Source of the DNA: Ricordea florida
Taxonomy: Eukaryota > Cnidaria > Anthozoa > Corallimorpharia > Ricordeidae
Direction: 5' to 3'
Assembly (NCBI GenBank): GCA_949710005.1
Contig: OX453281.1
Coordinates: 22,450,061-22,514,060 of the forward strand
Length of the DNA: 64,000 nt
The position numbers and the translations under genes were made by a program. Below are positions 32,918-47,735 of the stretch, one piece after another. The notes under the pieces were generated by a model that was not told where the DNA came from, did no database searches, and saw nothing but the letters and a program-made list of their open reading frames with translations. Every line of letters starts with the position of its first letter. The first letter of the stretch is position 1.

Positions 32918-35900
32918 GTACGACTTGTATTTCTCATTTTGCAGCCTTCCGAAGTTTGCCAGAAAAATCGTCCATTTTTGGAAACTTTCCTATGGTCCCC
33001 CCTTTGCTGTTTTGCCAAAAATGGCCATTTTAGACACTATTAAAAAACTTGCCATTTCTCTTCTAATACGTCTTTTTTCGTGCGGTTTTTTGCATTGTAA
33101 CAATTTATGATAGTTACGCTTTCAATCCATAGTAATTAGGGTATTGTGCGACTTGTATTTCTCATTTTGCAGCCTTCCGAAGTTTGACCAAATAATCGCC
33201 CATTTTTGAAAATTTTCCTATGGTCCCCCATTTGCTGTTTTGCCAAAAATGGCCATTTTCGACACTATATAAAAACTTTCTCTTTCTCTTCTAATACGTC
33301 TTTTTTCATGCGGTTTTTTGCATTGTAACAATTTATGATAGTTACGCTTTCAATCCATACTAATTAGGGTATTGTGCGACTTGTATTTCTCATTTTGCAG
33401 CCTTCCGAAGTTTGCCCAAAAAATCGTCCATTTTTGGAAATTTTCCTATGGTCCCCCCTTTGCTGTTTTGCAAAAAATGGTTATTTTTGACACTATATAA
33501 AAACTTGCTCTTTCTCTTCTAATACGTCTTTCTTCATGCGGTGTTTTGCATCTTAAGAATTCATGATAGTTACGCTTTTAATCCATACAAATTAGGGTAT
33601 TGTGCGACTTGTATTTCTCATTTTGCAGCCTTTTGAAAATTGCCCAAAAAATCGTCCATTTTTGAAAATTTTCCTATGGTCCCCCCTTTGCTATTTTGCC
33701 AAAAATGGCCATTTTCGACACTATATAAAAACTTGAAATTTCTCTTCTAATACGTCTTTTTTCGTGCGGTTGTTTGCATTGTAACAATTTATGATAGTTA
33801 CGCTTTCAATCCATACTAATTAGGGTATTGTGCGACTTGTATTTCTCATTTTGCAGCCTTCCGAAGTTTGCCCAAAAAATCGTCCATTGTTGGAAACTTT
33901 CCTATGGTCCCCTATTTGCTGGTTTGCCAAAAATGGCCATTTTCGACACTATATAAAAACTTGCAATTTCTCTTCTAATACGTCTTTTTTCGTGGGGTTT
34001 TTTGCATTGTAACAATTTATGATAGTTACGCTTTATATCCATACTAATTAGGGTATTGTGCGACTTGTATTTCTCATTTTGCAGCCTTCCGAAGTTTGAC
34101 CAAATAATCGCCCATTTTTGAAAATTTTCCTATGGTCCCCCATCTGCTGTTTTGCCAAAAATGGCCATTTTCGACACTATATAAAAACTTTCTCTTTCTC
34201 TTCTAATACGTCTTTTTTCATGCGGTTTTTTGCATTGTAACAATTTATGATAGTTACGCTTTCAATCCATACTAATTAGGGTATTGTGCGACTTGTATTT
34301 CTCATTTTGCAGCCTTCCGAAGTTTGACAAAAGAATCGTCCATTTTTGGAAATTTTCGTATGGTCCCCCCTTTGCTGTTTTGCCAAAAATGGCCATTTTC
34401 GACACTATATAAAAACTTGCAATTTCTCTTCTAATTCGTCTTTTTTCGTGCGGTTTTTTGCATTGTAACAATTTATGATAGTTACGCTTTCAATCCATAC
34501 TAATTAGGGTATTGTGCGACTTGTATTTCTCATTTTGCAGCCTTCCGAAGTTTGCCCAAAAAATCGTCCATTTTTGGAAATTTTCCTATGGTCCCCTTTT
34601 TGCTGTTTTGCAAAAAATGGTTATTTTTGACACTATATAAAAACTTGCTCTTTCTCTTCTAATACGTCTTTCTTCATGCGGTGTTTTGCATCTTAAGAAT
34701 TCATGATAGTTACGCTTTTACTCCATACAGATTAGGGTATTGTACGACTTGTATTTCTCATTTTGCAGCCTTCCGAAGTTTGCCAGAAAAATCGTCCATT
34801 TTTGGAAACTTTCCTATGGTCCCCCCTTTGCTGTTTTGCCAAAAATGGCCATTTTAGACACTATTAAAAAACTTGAAATTTCTCTTCTAATACGTCTTTT
34901 TTCGTGCGGTTTTTTGCATTGTAACACTTTATGATAGTTACGCTTTCAATCCATACTAATTAGGGTATTGTGCGACTTGTATTTCTCATTTTGCAGCCTT
35001 CCGAAGTTTGACCAAATAATCGCCCATTTTTGAAAATTTTTCTATGGTCCCCCATCTGCTGTTTTGCCAAAAATGGCCATTTTCGACACTATATAAAAAC
35101 TTTCTCTTTCTCTTCTAATACGTCTTTTTTCATGCGGTTTTTTGCATTGTAACAATTTATGATAGTTACGCTTTCAATCCATACTAATTAGGGTATTGTG
35201 CGACTTGTATTTCTCATTTTGCAGCCTTCCGAAGTTTGCCCAAAAAATCGTCCATTTTTGCAAATTTTCCTATGGTCCCCCCTTTGCTGTTTTGCAAAAA
35301 ATGGTTATTTTTGACACTATATAAAAACTTGCTCTTTCTCTTCTAATACGTCTTTCTTCATGCGGTGTTTTGCATCTTAAGAATTCATGATAGTTACGCT
35401 TTTAATCCATACAAATTAGGGTATTGTGCGACTTGTATTTCTCATTTTGCAGCCTTTTGAAAATTGCCCAAAAAATCGTCAATTTTTGAAAATTTTCCTA
35501 TGGTCCCCCCTTTGCTATTTTGCCAAAAATGGCCATTTTCGACACTATATAAAAACTTGAAATTTCTCTTCTAATACGTCTTTTTTCGTGCGGTTTTTTG
35601 CATTGTAACAATTTATGAGAGTTACGCTTTCAATCCATACTAATTAGGGTCTTGTACGACTTGTATTTCTCATTTTGCAGCCTTCCGAAGTTTGCCAGAA
35701 AAATCGTCCGTTTTTGGAAACTTTCCTATGGTCCCCCCTTTGCTGTTTTGCCAAAAATGGCCATTTTAGACACTATTAAAAAACTTGCCATTTCTCTTCT
35801 AATACGTCTTTTTTCGTGCGGTTTTTTGCATTGTAACAATTTATGATAGTTACGCTTTCAATCCATACTAATTAGGGTATTGTGCGACTTGTATTTCTCA

Positions 35901-38390
35901 TTTTGCAGCCTTCCGAAGTTTGACCAAATAATCGCCCATTTTTGAAAATTTTCCTATGGTCCCCCATTTGCTGTTTTGCCAAAAATGGCCATTTTCGACA
36001 CTATATAAAAACTTGCAATTTCTCTTCTAATTCGTCTTTTTTCGTGCGGTTTTTTGCATTGTAACAATTTATGATAGTTAGGCTTTCAATCCATACTAAT
36101 TAGGGTATTGTGCGACTTGTATTTCTCATTTTGCAGCCTTCCGAAGTTTGCCCAAAAAATTGTTCATTTTTGGAAACTTTCCTATGGTCCCCCCTTTGCT
36201 GTTTTGCCAAAAATGGCCATTTTAGACACTATTAACAAACTTGCCATTTCTCTTCTAATACGTCTTTTCTCATGCGGTTTTTTGCATTGTAACAATTTAT
36301 AATAGTTACGCTTTCAATCCATACTAATTAGGGTATTGTGCGACTTGTATTTCTCATTTTGCAGCCTTCCGAAGTTTGACCAAATAATCGCCCATTTTTG
36401 AAAATTTTCCTATGGTCCCCCATTTGCTGTTTTGCCAAAAATGGCCATTTTCGACACTATATAAAAACTTTCTCTTTCTCTTCTAATACGTCTTTTTTCA
36501 TGCGGTTTTTTGCATTGTAACAATTTATGATAGTTACGCTTTCAATCCATACTAATTAGGGTATTGTGCGACTTGTATTTCTCATTTTGCAGCCTTCCGA
36601 AGTTTGCCCAAAAAAATGGTCCACTTTTGGAAATTTTCCTATGGTCCCCCCTTTGCTGTTTTGCAAAAAATGGTTATTTTTGACACTATATAAGAACTTG
36701 CTCTTTCTCTTCTAATACGTCTTTCTTCATGCGGTGTTTTGCATCTTAAGAATTCATGATAGTTACGCTTTTAATCCATACAAATTAGGGTATTGTGCGA
36801 CTTGTATTTCTCATTTTGCAGCCTTTTGAAAATTGCCCAAAAATTCGTCCATTTTTGAAAATTTTCCTACGGTCCCCCCTTTGCTATTTTGCCAAAAATT
36901 GCCATTTTCGACACTATATAAAAACTTGAAATTTCTCTTCTAATACGTCTTTTTTCGTGCGGTTTTTTGCATTGTAACAATTTATGATAGTTACGCTTTC
37001 AATCCATACTAATTAGGGTATTGTGCGACTTGTATTTCTCATTTTGCAGCCTTCCGAAGTTTGCCCAAAAAATCGTCCATTGTTGGAAATTTTCCTATGG
37101 TCCCCTTTTTGCTGGTTTGCCAAAAATGGCCATTTTCGACACTATATAAAAACTTGCAATTTCTCTTCTAATACGTCTTTTTTCGTGCGGTTTTTTGCAT
37201 TGTAACAATTTATGAGAGTTATGCTTTCAATCCATACTAATTAGGGTATTGTACGACTTGTATTTCTCATTTTGCAGCCTTCCGAAATTTGCCAGAAAAA
37301 TCGTCCATTTTTGGAAACTTTCCTATGGTCCCCCCTTTGCTGTTTTGCCAAAAAAGGCCATTTTAGACACTATTAAAAAATTTGCCATTTCTCTTCTAAT
37401 ACGTCTTTTTTCGTGCGGTTTTTTGCATTGTAACAATTTATGATAGTTACGCTTTCAATCCATACTAATTAGGGTATTGTGCGACTTGTGTTTCTCATTT
37501 TGCAGCCTTCCGAAGTTTGACCAAATAATCGCCCATTTTTGAAAATTTTCCTATGGTCCCCCATTTGCTTTTTTTCCAAAAATGGCCATTTTCGACACTA
37601 TATAAAAACTTTCTCTTTCTCTTCTAATACGTCTTTTTTCATGCGGTTTTTTGCATTGTAACAATTTATGACAGTTACGCTTTCAATCCATACTAATTAA
37701 GGTATTGTGCGACTTGTATTTCTCATTTTGCAGCCTTCCGAAGTTTGCCAAAAAAATCGTCCATTTTTGGAAATTTTCCTATGGTCCCCCCTTTGCTGTT
37801 TTGCCAAAAATGGCCATTTTCGACACTATATAAAAACTTGCAATTTCTCTTCTAATTCGTCTTTTTTCGTGCGGTTTTTTGCATTCTAAAAATTTATGAT
37901 AGTTACGCTTTCAATCCATACAAATTAGGGTATTGTGCGACTTGTATTTCTCATTTTGCAGCCTTCCGAAGTTTGCCCAAAAAATCGTCCATTTTTGGAA
38001 ATATTCCTATGGTCCCCCCTTTGCTGTTTTGCAAAAAATGGTTATTTTTGACACTATATAAAAACTTGCTCTTTCTCTTCTAATACGTCTTTCTTCATGC
38101 GGTGTTTTGCATCTTAAGAATTCATGATAGTTACGCTTTTAATCCATACAAATTAGGGTATTGTGCGACTTGTATTTCTCATTTTGCAGCCTTTTGAAAA
38201 TTGCCCAAAAAATCGTCCATTTTTGAAAATTTTCCTATGGTCCCCCCTTTGCTATTTTGCCAAAAATGGCCATTTTCGACACTATATAAAAACTTGAAAT
38301 TTCTCTTCTAATACGTCTTTTTTCGTGCGGTGGTTTGCATTGTAACAATTTATGATAGTTACGCTTTCAATCCATACTAATTAGGGTATT
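32918..38390. repeat. Mosaic domain of pieces found elsewhere in the array
   Basis: About 24 monomers. 33.4-35.3 kb matches 22.95-24.8 kb. 36.8-37.9 kb has the f-a'-b-c'-d'' series of the left end (CTACGG, TTTTTTTCC, GCCAAAAAAATCG). 37935 shares GGAAATATTCC with 11943. A d/e hybrid at 35198 and an f followed by a TCCGTTTTTGG b (35654) mark further joins. Confidence 0.82.
36566..36794. repeat. 229-bp monomer (1-bp insertion)
   Basis: The A-run segment reads GCCCAAAAAAATGGTCC near 36606-36622, one A longer than usual with a C-to-G change after it. It restores the starting register lost at 25.7 kb. The same monomer also has TATAAGAAC in place of TATAAAAAC. Confidence 0.9.
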
Positions 38391-41300
38391 GTGCGACTTG
38401 TATTTCTCATTTTGCAGCCTTCCGAAGTTTGCCCAAAAAATCGTCCATTGTTGGAAACTTTCCTATGGTCCCCTATTTGCTGGTTTGCCAAAAATGGCCA
38501 TTTTCGACACTATATAAAAACTTGCAATTTCTCTTCTAATACGTCTTTTTTCGTGCGGTTTTTTGCATTGTAACAATTTATGATAGTTACGCTTTCAATC
38601 CATACTAATTAGGGTATTGTGCGACTTGTATTTCTCATTTTGCAGCCTTCCGAAGTTTGACCAAATAATCGCCCATTTTTGAAAATTTTCCTATGGTCCC
38701 CCATCTGCTGTTTTGCCAAAAATGGCCATTTTCGACACTATATAAAAACTTTCTCTTTCTCTTCTAATACGTCTTTTTTCATGCGGTTTTTTGCATTGTA
38801 ACAATTTATGATAGTTACGCTTTCAATCCATACTAATTAGGGTATTGTGCGACTTGTATTTCTCATTTTGCAGCCTTCCGAAGTTTGACAAAATAATCGT
38901 CCATTTTTGGAAATTTTCCTATGGTCCCCCCTTTGCTGTTTTGCCAAAAATGGCCATTTTCGACACTATATAAAAACTTGCAATTTCTCTTCTAATTCGT
39001 CTTTTTTCGTGCGGTTTTTTGCATTGTAACAATTTATGATAGTTACGCTTTCAATCCATACTAATTAGGGTATTGTGCGACTTGTATTTCTCATTTTGCA
39101 GCCTTCCGAATTTTGCCCAAAAAATCATCCATTTTTGGAAATTTTCCTATGGTCCCCTTTTTGCTGTTTTGCAAAAAATGGTTATTTTTGACACTATATA
39201 AAAACTTGCTCTTTCTCTTCTAATACGTCTTTCTTCATGCGGTGTTTTGCATCTTAAGAATTCATGATAGTTACGCTTTTACTCCATACAAATTAGGGTA
39301 TTGTACGACTTGTATTTCTCATTTTGCAGCCTTCCGAAGTTTGCCAGAAAAATCGTCCATTTTTGGAAACTTTCCTATGGTCCCCCCTTTGCTGTTTTGC
39401 CAAAAATGGCCATTTTAGACACTATTAAAAAACTTGAAATTTCTCTTCTAATACGTCTTTTTTCGTGCGGTTTTTTGCATTGTAACACTTTATGATAGTT
39501 ACGCTTTCAATCCATACTAATTAGGGTATTGTGCGACTTGTATTTCTCATTTTGCAGCCTTCCGAAGTTTGACCAAATAATCGCCCATTTTTGAAAATTT
39601 TCTTATGGTCCCCCATCTGCTGTTTTGCCAAAAATGGCCATTTTCGACACTATATAAAAACTTTCTCTTTCTCTTCTAATACGTCTTTTTTCATGCGGTT
39701 TTTTGCATTGTAAAAATTTATGATAGTTACGCTTTCAATCCATACTAATTAGGGTATTGTGCGACTTGTATTTCTCATTTTGCAGCCTTCCGAAGTTTGC
39801 CCAAAAAATCGTCCATTTTTGCAAATTTTCCTATGGTCCCCCCTTTGCTGTTTTGCCAAAAATGGCCATTTTCGACACTATATAAAAACTTGAAATTTCT
39901 CTTCTAATTCGTCTTTTTTCGTGCGGTTTTTTGCATTGTAACAATTTATGATAGTTACGCTTTCAATCCATACTAATTAGGGTATTGTGCGACTTGTATT
40001 TCTCATTTTGCAGCCTTCCGAAGTTTGCCCAAAAAATCGTTCATTTTTTGAAATTTTCCTATGGTCCCCCCTTTGCTGTTTTGCAAAAAATGGTTCTTTT
40101 TGACACTATATAAAAACTTGCTCTTTCTCTTCTAATACGTCTTTCTTCATGCGGTGTTTTGCATCTTAAGAATTCATGATAGTTACGCTTTTAATCCATA
40201 CAAATTAGGGTATTGTGCGACTTGTATTTCTCATTTTGCAGCCTTTTGAAAATTGCCCAAAAAATCGTCCATTTTTGAAAATTTTCCTATGGTCCCCCCT
40301 TTGCTATTTTGCCAAAAATGGCCATTTTCGACACTATATAAAAACTTGAAATTTCTCTTCTAATACGTCTTTTTTCGTGCGGTTGTTTGCATTGTAACAA
40401 TTTATGATAGTTACGCTTTCAATCCATACTAATTAGGGTATTGTGCGACTTGTATTTCTCATTTTGCAGCCTTCCGAAGTTTGCCCAAAAAATCGTCCAT
40501 TGTTGGAAACTTTCCTATGGTCCCCTATTTGCTGGTTTGCCAAAAATGGCCATTTTCGACACTATATAAAAACTTGCAATTTCTCTTCTAATACGTCTTT
40601 TTTCGTGGGGTTTTTTGCATTGTAACAATTTATGATAGTTACGCTTTCAATCCATACTAATTAGGGTATTGTGCGACTTGTATTTCTCATTTTGCAGCCT
40701 TCCGAAGTTTGACCAAATAATCGCCCATTTTTGAAAATTTTCCTATGGTCCCCCATCTGCTGTTTTGCGAAAAATGGCCATTTTCGACACTATATAAAAA
40801 CTTTCTCTTTCTCTTCTAATACGTCTTTTTTCATGCGGTTTTTTGCATTGTAACAATTTATGATAGTTACGCTTTCAATCCATACTAATTAGGGTATTGT
40901 GCGACTTGTATTTCTCATTTTGCAGCCTTCCGAAGTTTGACAAAAGAATCGTCCATTTTTGGAAATTTTCCTATGGTCCCCCATTTGCTGTTTTGCCAAA
41001 AATGGCCATTTTCGACACTATATAAAAACTTGCAATTTCTCTTCTAATTCGTCTTTTTTCGTGCGGTTTTTTGCATTGTAACAATTTATGATAGTTACGC
41101 TTTCAATCCATACTAATTAGGGTATTGTGCGACTTGTATTTCTCATTTTGCAGCCTTCCGAAGTTTGCCCAAAAAATCGTCCATTTTTGGAAATTTTCCT
41201 ATGGTCCCCTTTTTGCTGTTTTGCAAAAAATGGTTATTTTTGACACTATATAAAAACTTGCTCTTTCTCTTCTAATACGTCTTTCTTCGTGCGGTGTTTT

Positions 41301-42494
41301 GCATCTTAAGAATTCATGATAGTTACGCTTTTACTCCATACAAATTAGGGTATTGTACGACTTGTATTTCTCATTTTGCAGCCTTCCGAAGTTTGCCAGA
41401 AAAATCGTCCATTTTTGGAAACTTTCCTATGGTCCCCCCTTTGCTGTTTTGCCAAAAATGGCCATTTTAGACACTATTAAAAAACTTGAAATTTCTCTTC
41501 TAATACGTCTTTTTTCGTGCGGTTTTTTGCATTGTAACACTTTATGATAGTTACGCTTTCAATCCATACTAATTAGGGTATTGTGCGACTTGTATTTCTC
41601 ATTTTGCAGCCTTCCGAAGTTTGACCAAATAATCGCCCATTTTTGAAAATTTTTCTATGGTCCCCCATCTGCTGTTTTGCCAAAAATGGCCATTTTCGAC
41701 ACTATATAAAAACTTTCTCTTTCTCTTCTAATACGTCTTTTTTCATGCGGTTTTTTGCATTGTAACAATTTATGATAGTTACGCTTTCAATCCATACTAA
41801 TTAGGGTATTGTGCGACTTGTATTTTTCATTTTGCAGCCTTCCGAAGTTTGCCCAAAAAATCGTCCATTTTTGCAAATTTTCCTATGGTCCCCCCTTTGC
41901 TGTTTTGCCAAAAATGGCCATTTTCGACACTATATCAAAACTTGCAATTTCTCTTCTAATTCGTCTTTTTTCGTGCGGTTTTTTGCATTGTAACAATTTA
42001 TGATAGTTACGCTTTCAATCCATACAAATTAGGGTATTGTGCGACTTGTATTTCTCATTTTGCAGCCTTCCGAAGTTTGCCCAAAAAATCGTCCATTTTT
42101 TGAAATTTTCCTATGGTCCCCCCTTTGCTGTTTTGCAAAAAATGGTTATTTTTGACACTATATAAAAACTTGCTCTTTCTCTTCTAATACGTCTTTCTTC
42201 ATGCGGTGTTTTGCATCTTAAGAATTCATGATAGTTACGCTTTCAATCCATACAAATTAGGGTATTGTGCGACTTGTATTTCTCATTTTGCAGCCTTTTG
42301 AAAATTGCCCAAAAAATCGTCCATTTTTGAAAATTTTCCTATGGTCCCCCCTTTGCTATTTTGCCAAAAATGGCCATTTTCGACACTATATAAAAACTTG
42401 AAATTTCTCTTCTAATACGTCTTTTTTCGTGCGGTGGTTTGCATTGTAACAATTTATGATAGTTACGCTTTCAATCCATACTAATTAGGGTATT
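38391..42494. repeat. Two further 9-mer HOR A units (2 x 2052 bp)
   Basis: 38391-40442 and 40443-42494 both follow a, c, d', e, b, c, d, e, f. The first carries GAATTTTGCCC with AAAATCATCC in its first e, as near 6471 and 19923. The second has CTATATCAAAAC in its d, shared with 8751 and 44772. Confidence 0.88.
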
Positions 42495-45455
42495 GTGCGA
42501 CTTGTATTTCTCATTTTGCAGCCTTCCGAAGTTTGCCCAAAAAATCGTCCATTGTTGGAAATTTTCCTATGGTCCCCTATTTGCTGGTTTGCCAAAAATG
42601 GCCATTTTCGACACTATATAAAAACTTGCCATTTCTCTTCTAATACGTCTTTTTTCGTGCGGTTTTTTGCATTGTAACAATTTATGATAGTTACGCTTTC
42701 AATCCATACTAATAAGGGTATTCTGCGACTTGTATTTCTCATTTTGCAGCCTTCCGAAGTTTGACCAAATAATCGCCCATTTTTGAAAATTTTCCTATGG
42801 TCCCCCATTTGCTGTTTTGCCAAAAATGGCCGTTTTCGACACTATATAAAAACTTTCTCTTTCTCTTCTAATACGTCTTTTCTCATGCGGTTTTTTGCAT
42901 TGTAACAATTTATGATAGTTACGCTTTCAATCCATACTAATTAGGGTATTGTGCGACTTGTATTTCTCATTTTGCAGCCTTCCGAATTTTGCAAAAAAAA
43001 TCGTCCATTTTTGGAAATTTTCCTATGGTCCCCCCTTTGCTGTTTTGCCAAAAATGGCCATTTTCGACACTATATAAAAACTTGCAATTTCTCTATGTCG
43101 TCTTTTTTCGTGCGGTTTTTTGCATTGTAACAATTTATGATAGTTACGCTTTCAATCCATACTAATTAGAATATTGTGCGACTTGTATTTCCCATTTTGC
43201 AGCCTTCCGAAGTTTGCCCAAAAAATCGTCCATTTTTTGAAATTTTCCTATGGTCCCCCCTTTCCTGTTTTGCAAAAAATGGTTATTTTTGACACTATAT
43301 AAAAACTTGCTCTTTCTCTTCTAATACGTCTTTCTTCATGCGGTGTTTTGCATCTTAAGAATTCATGATAGTTACGCTTTTAATCCATACAAATTAGGGT
43401 ATTGTGCGACTTGTATTTCTCATTTTGCAGCCTTTTGAAAATTGCCCAAAAAATCGTCCATTTTTGAAAATTTTCCTATGGTCCCCCCTTTGCTATTTTG
43501 CCAAAAATGGCCATTTTCGACACTATATAAAAACTTGAAATTTCTCTTCTAATACGTCTTTTTTCGTGCGGTGGTTTGCATTGTAACAATTTATGATAGT
43601 TACGCTTTCAATCCATACTAATTAGGGTATTGTGCGACTTGTATTTCTCATTTTGCAGCCTTCCGAAGTTTGCCCAAAAAATCGTCCATTTTTGGAAACT
43701 TTCCTATGGTCCCCCCTTTGCTGTTTTGCCAAAAATGGCCATTTTAGACACTATTAAAAAACTTGCCATTTCTCTTCTAATACGTCTTTTTTCGTGCGGT
43801 TTTTTGCATTGTAACAATTTATGATAGTTACGCTTTCAATCCATACTAATTAGGGTATTGTGCGACTTGTATTTCTCATTTTGCAGCCTTCCGAAGTTTG
43901 ACCAAATAATCGCCCATTTTTGAAAATTTTCCTATGGTCCCCCATTTGCTGTTTTGCCAAAAATGGCCATTTTCGACACTATATAAAAACTTGCAATTTC
44001 TCTTCTAATTCGTCTTTTTTCGTGCGGTTTTTTGCATTGTAACAATTTATGATAGTTACGCTTTCAATCCATACTAATTAGGGTATTGTGCGACTTGTAT
44101 TTCTCATTTTGCAGCCTTCCGAAGTTTGCCCAAAAAATCGTCCATTTTTGGAAATTTTCCTATGGTCCCCTTTTTGCTGTTTTGCAAAAAATGGTTATTT
44201 TTGACACTATATAAAAACTTGCTCTTTCTCTTCTAATACGTCTTTCTTCATGCGGTGTTTTGCATCTTAAGAATTCATGATAGTTACGCTTTTACTCCAT
44301 ACAAATTAGGGTATTGTACGACTTGTATTTCTCATTTTGCAGCCTTCCGAAGTTTGCCAGAAAAATCGTCCATTTTTGGAAACTTTCCTATGGTCCCCCC
44401 TTTGCTGTTTTGCCAAAAATGGCCATTTTAGACACTATTAAAAAACTTGAAATTTCTCTTCTAATACGTCTTTTTTCGTGCGGTTTTTTGCATTGTAACA
44501 CTTTATGATAGTTACGCTTTCAATCCATACTAATTAGGGTATTGTGCGACTTGTATTTCTCATATTTCAGCCTTCCGAAGTTTGACCAAATAATCGCCCA
44601 TTTTTGAAAATTTTTCTATGGTCCCCCATCTGCTGTTTTGCCAAAAATGGCCATTTTCGACACTATATAAAAACTTTCTCTTTCTCTTCTAATACGTCTT
44701 TTTTCATGCGGTTTTTTGCATTGTAACAATTTATGATAGTTACGCTTTCAATCCATACTAATTAGGGTATTGTGCGACTTGTATTTCTCATTTTGCAGCC
44801 TTCCGAAGTTTGCCCAAAAAATCGTCCATTTTTGGAAATTTTCCTATGGTCCCCCCTTTGCTGTTTTGCCAAAAATGGCCATTTTCGACACTATATCAAA
44901 ACTTGCAATTTCTCTTCTAATTCGTCTTTTTTCGTGCGGTTTTTTGCATTGTAACAATTTATGATAGTTACGCTTTCAATCCATACTAATTAGGGTATTG
45001 TGCGACTTGTATTTCTCATTTTGCAGCCTTTCGAAGTTTGCCCAAAAAATCGTCCATTTTTTGAAATTTTCCTATGGTCCCCCCTTTGCTGTTTTGCAAA
45101 AAATGGTTATTTTTGACACTATATAAAAACTTGCTCTTTCTCTTCTAATACGTCTTTCTTCATGCGGTGTTTTGCATCTTAAGAATTCATGATAGTTACG
45201 CTTTTAATCCATACAAATTAGGGTATTGTGCGACTTGTATTTCTCATTTTGCAGCCTTTTGAAAATTGCCCAAAAAATCGTCCATTTTTGAAAATTTTCC
45301 TATGGTCCCCCCTTTGCTATTTTGCCAAAAATGGCCATTTTCGACACTATATAAAAACTTGAAATTTCTCTTCTAATACGTCTTTTTTCGTGCGGTGGTT
45401 TGCATTGTAACAATTTATGATAGTTACGCTTTCAATCCATACTAATTAGGGTATT
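42495..45455. repeat. 13-monomer segment (2961 bp)
   Basis: Order a, c (TTCTGCGAC), d3 (TTTTGCAAAAAAAATCG, 225 bp), e, f, b-like, c, e, b, c, d, e, f. It starts and ends at a type a carrying CTTGCCATTTC. The next unit resumes the same a-c-d3 start. Confidence 0.82.
42951..43175. repeat. 225-bp monomer (3-bp deletion)
   Basis: CTCTTCTAAGTCG of related d3 monomers (25623, 50700, 60277) reads CTCTATGTCG near 43091-43101, losing three bases. It is the largest length change in the window. Confidence 0.88.
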
Positions 45456-46595
45456 GTGCGACTTGTATTTCTCATTTTGCAGCCTTCCGAAGTTTGCCCA
45501 AAAAATCGTCCATTGTTGGAAATTTTCCTATGGTCCCCTATTTGCTGGTTTGCCAAAAATGGCCATTTTCGACACTATATAAAAACTTGCCATTTCTCTT
45601 CTAATACGTCTTTTTTCGTGCGGTTTTTTGCATTGTAACAATTTATGATAGTTACGCTTTCAATCCATACTAATTAGGGTATTCTGCGACTTGTATTTCT
45701 CATTTTGCAGCCTTCCGAAGTTTGACCAAATAATCGCCCATTTTTGAAAATTTTCCTATGGTCCCCCATTTGCTGTTTTGCCAAAAATGGCCGTTTTCGA
45801 CACTATATAAAAACTTTCTCTTTCTCTTCTAATACGTCTTTTCTCATGCGGTTTTTTGCATTGTAACAATTTATGATAGTTACGCTTTCAATCCATACTA
45901 ATTAGGGTATTGTGCGACTTGTATTTCTCATTTTGCAGCCTTCCGAATTTTGCAAAAAAAATCGTCCATTTTTGGAAATTTTCCTATGGTCCCCCCTTTG
46001 CTGTTTTGCCAAAAATGGCCATTTTCGACACTATATAAAAACTTGCAATTTCTCTTCTAAGTCGTCTTTCTTCATGCGGTGTTTTGCATCTTAAGAATTC
46101 ATGATAGTTACGCTTTTAATCCATACAAATTAGGGTATTGTGCGACTTGTATTTCTCATTTTGCAGCCTTCCGAAGTTTGCCCAAAAAATCGTCCATTTT
46201 TTGAAATTTTCCTATGGTCCCCCCTTTGCTGTTTTGCAAAAAATGGTTCTTTTTGACACTATATAAAAACTTGCTCTTTCTCTTCTAATACGTCTTTCTT
46301 CATGCGGTGTTTTGCATCTTAAGAATTCATGATAGTTACGCTTTTAATCCATACAAATTAGGGTATTGTGCGACTTGTATTTCTCATTTTGCAGCCTTTT
46401 GAAAATTGCCCAAAAAATCGTCCATTTTTGAAAATTTTCCTATGGTCCCCCCTTTGCTATTTTGCCAAAAATGGCCATTTTCGACACTATATAAAAACTT
46501 GAAATTTCTCTTCTAATACGTCTTTTTTCGTGCGGTGGTTTGCATTGTAACAATTTATGATAGTTACGCTTTCAATCCATACTAATTAGGGTATT
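45456..46595. repeat. 5-mer HOR, copy 1 (1140 bp)
   Basis: Order a, c (TTCTGCGAC, GCCGTTTTCG, TTTTCTCATGC), d3/e hybrid, e (ATGGTTCTTTTTG), f. The hybrid at 45912 has a d3 5' half, CTAAGTCG, then the e 3' haplotype with CTTAAGAATTC. Confidence 0.9.
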
Positions 46596-47735
46596 GTGCG
46601 ACTTGTATTTCTCATTTTGCAGCCTTCCGAAGTTTGCCCAAAAAATCGTCCATTGTTGGAAATTTTCCTATGGTCCCCTATTTGCTGGTTTGCCAAAAAT
46701 GGCCATTTTCGACACTATATAAAAACTTGCCATTTCTCTTCTAATACGTCTTTTTTCGTGCGGTTTTTTGCATTGTAACAATTTATGATAGTTACGCTTT
46801 CAATCCATACTAATTAGGGTATTCTGCGACTTGTATTTCTCATTTTGCAGCCTTCCGAAGTTTGACCAAATAATCGCCCATTTTTGAAAATTTTCCTATG
46901 GTCCCCCATTTGCTGTTTTGCCAAAAATGGCCGTTTTCGACACTATATAAAAACTTTCTCTTTCTCTTCTAATACGTCTTTTCTCATGCGGTTTTTTGCA
47001 TTGTAACAATTTATGATAGTTACGCTTTCAATCCATACTAATTAGGGTATTGTGCGACTTGTATTTCTCATTTTGCAGCCTTCCGAATTTTGCAAAAAAA
47101 ATCGTCCATTTTTGGAAATTTTCCTATGGTCCCCCCTTTGCTGTTTTGCCAAAAATGGCCATTTTCGACACTATATAAAAACTTGCAATTTCTCTTCTAA
47201 GTCGTCTTTCTTCATGCGGTGTTTTGCATCTTAAGAATTCATGATAGTTACGCTTTTAATCCATACAAATTAGGGTATTGTGCGACTTGTATTTCTCATT
47301 TTGCAGCCTTCCGAAGTTTGCCCAAAAAATCGTCCATTTTTTGAAATTTTCCTATGGTCCCCCCTTTGCTGTTTTGCAAAAAATGGTTCTTTTTGACACT
47401 ATATAAAAACTTGCTCTTTCTCTTCTAATACGTCTTTCTTCATGCGGTGTTTTGCATCTTAAGAATTCATGATAGTTACGCTTTTAATCCATACAAATTA
47501 GGGTATTGTGCGACTTGTATTTCTCATTTTGCAGCCTTTTGAAAATTGCCCAAAAAATCGTCCATTTTTGAAAATTTTCCTATGGTCCCCCCTTTGCTAT
47601 TTTGCCAAAAATGGCCATTTTCGACACTATATAAAAACTTGAAATTTCTCTTCTAATACGTCTTTTTTCGTGCGGTGGTTTGCATTGTAACAGTTTATGA
47701 TAGTTACGCTTTCAATCCATACTAATTAGGGTATT
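46596..47735. repeat. 5-mer HOR, copy 2 (1140 bp)
   Basis: Repeats copy 1 including the d3/e hybrid at 47052 and ATGGTTCTTTTTG near 47387. One difference is TAACAGTTTATG near 47690 at the end of copy 2, a variant that then becomes common downstream. Confidence 0.9.
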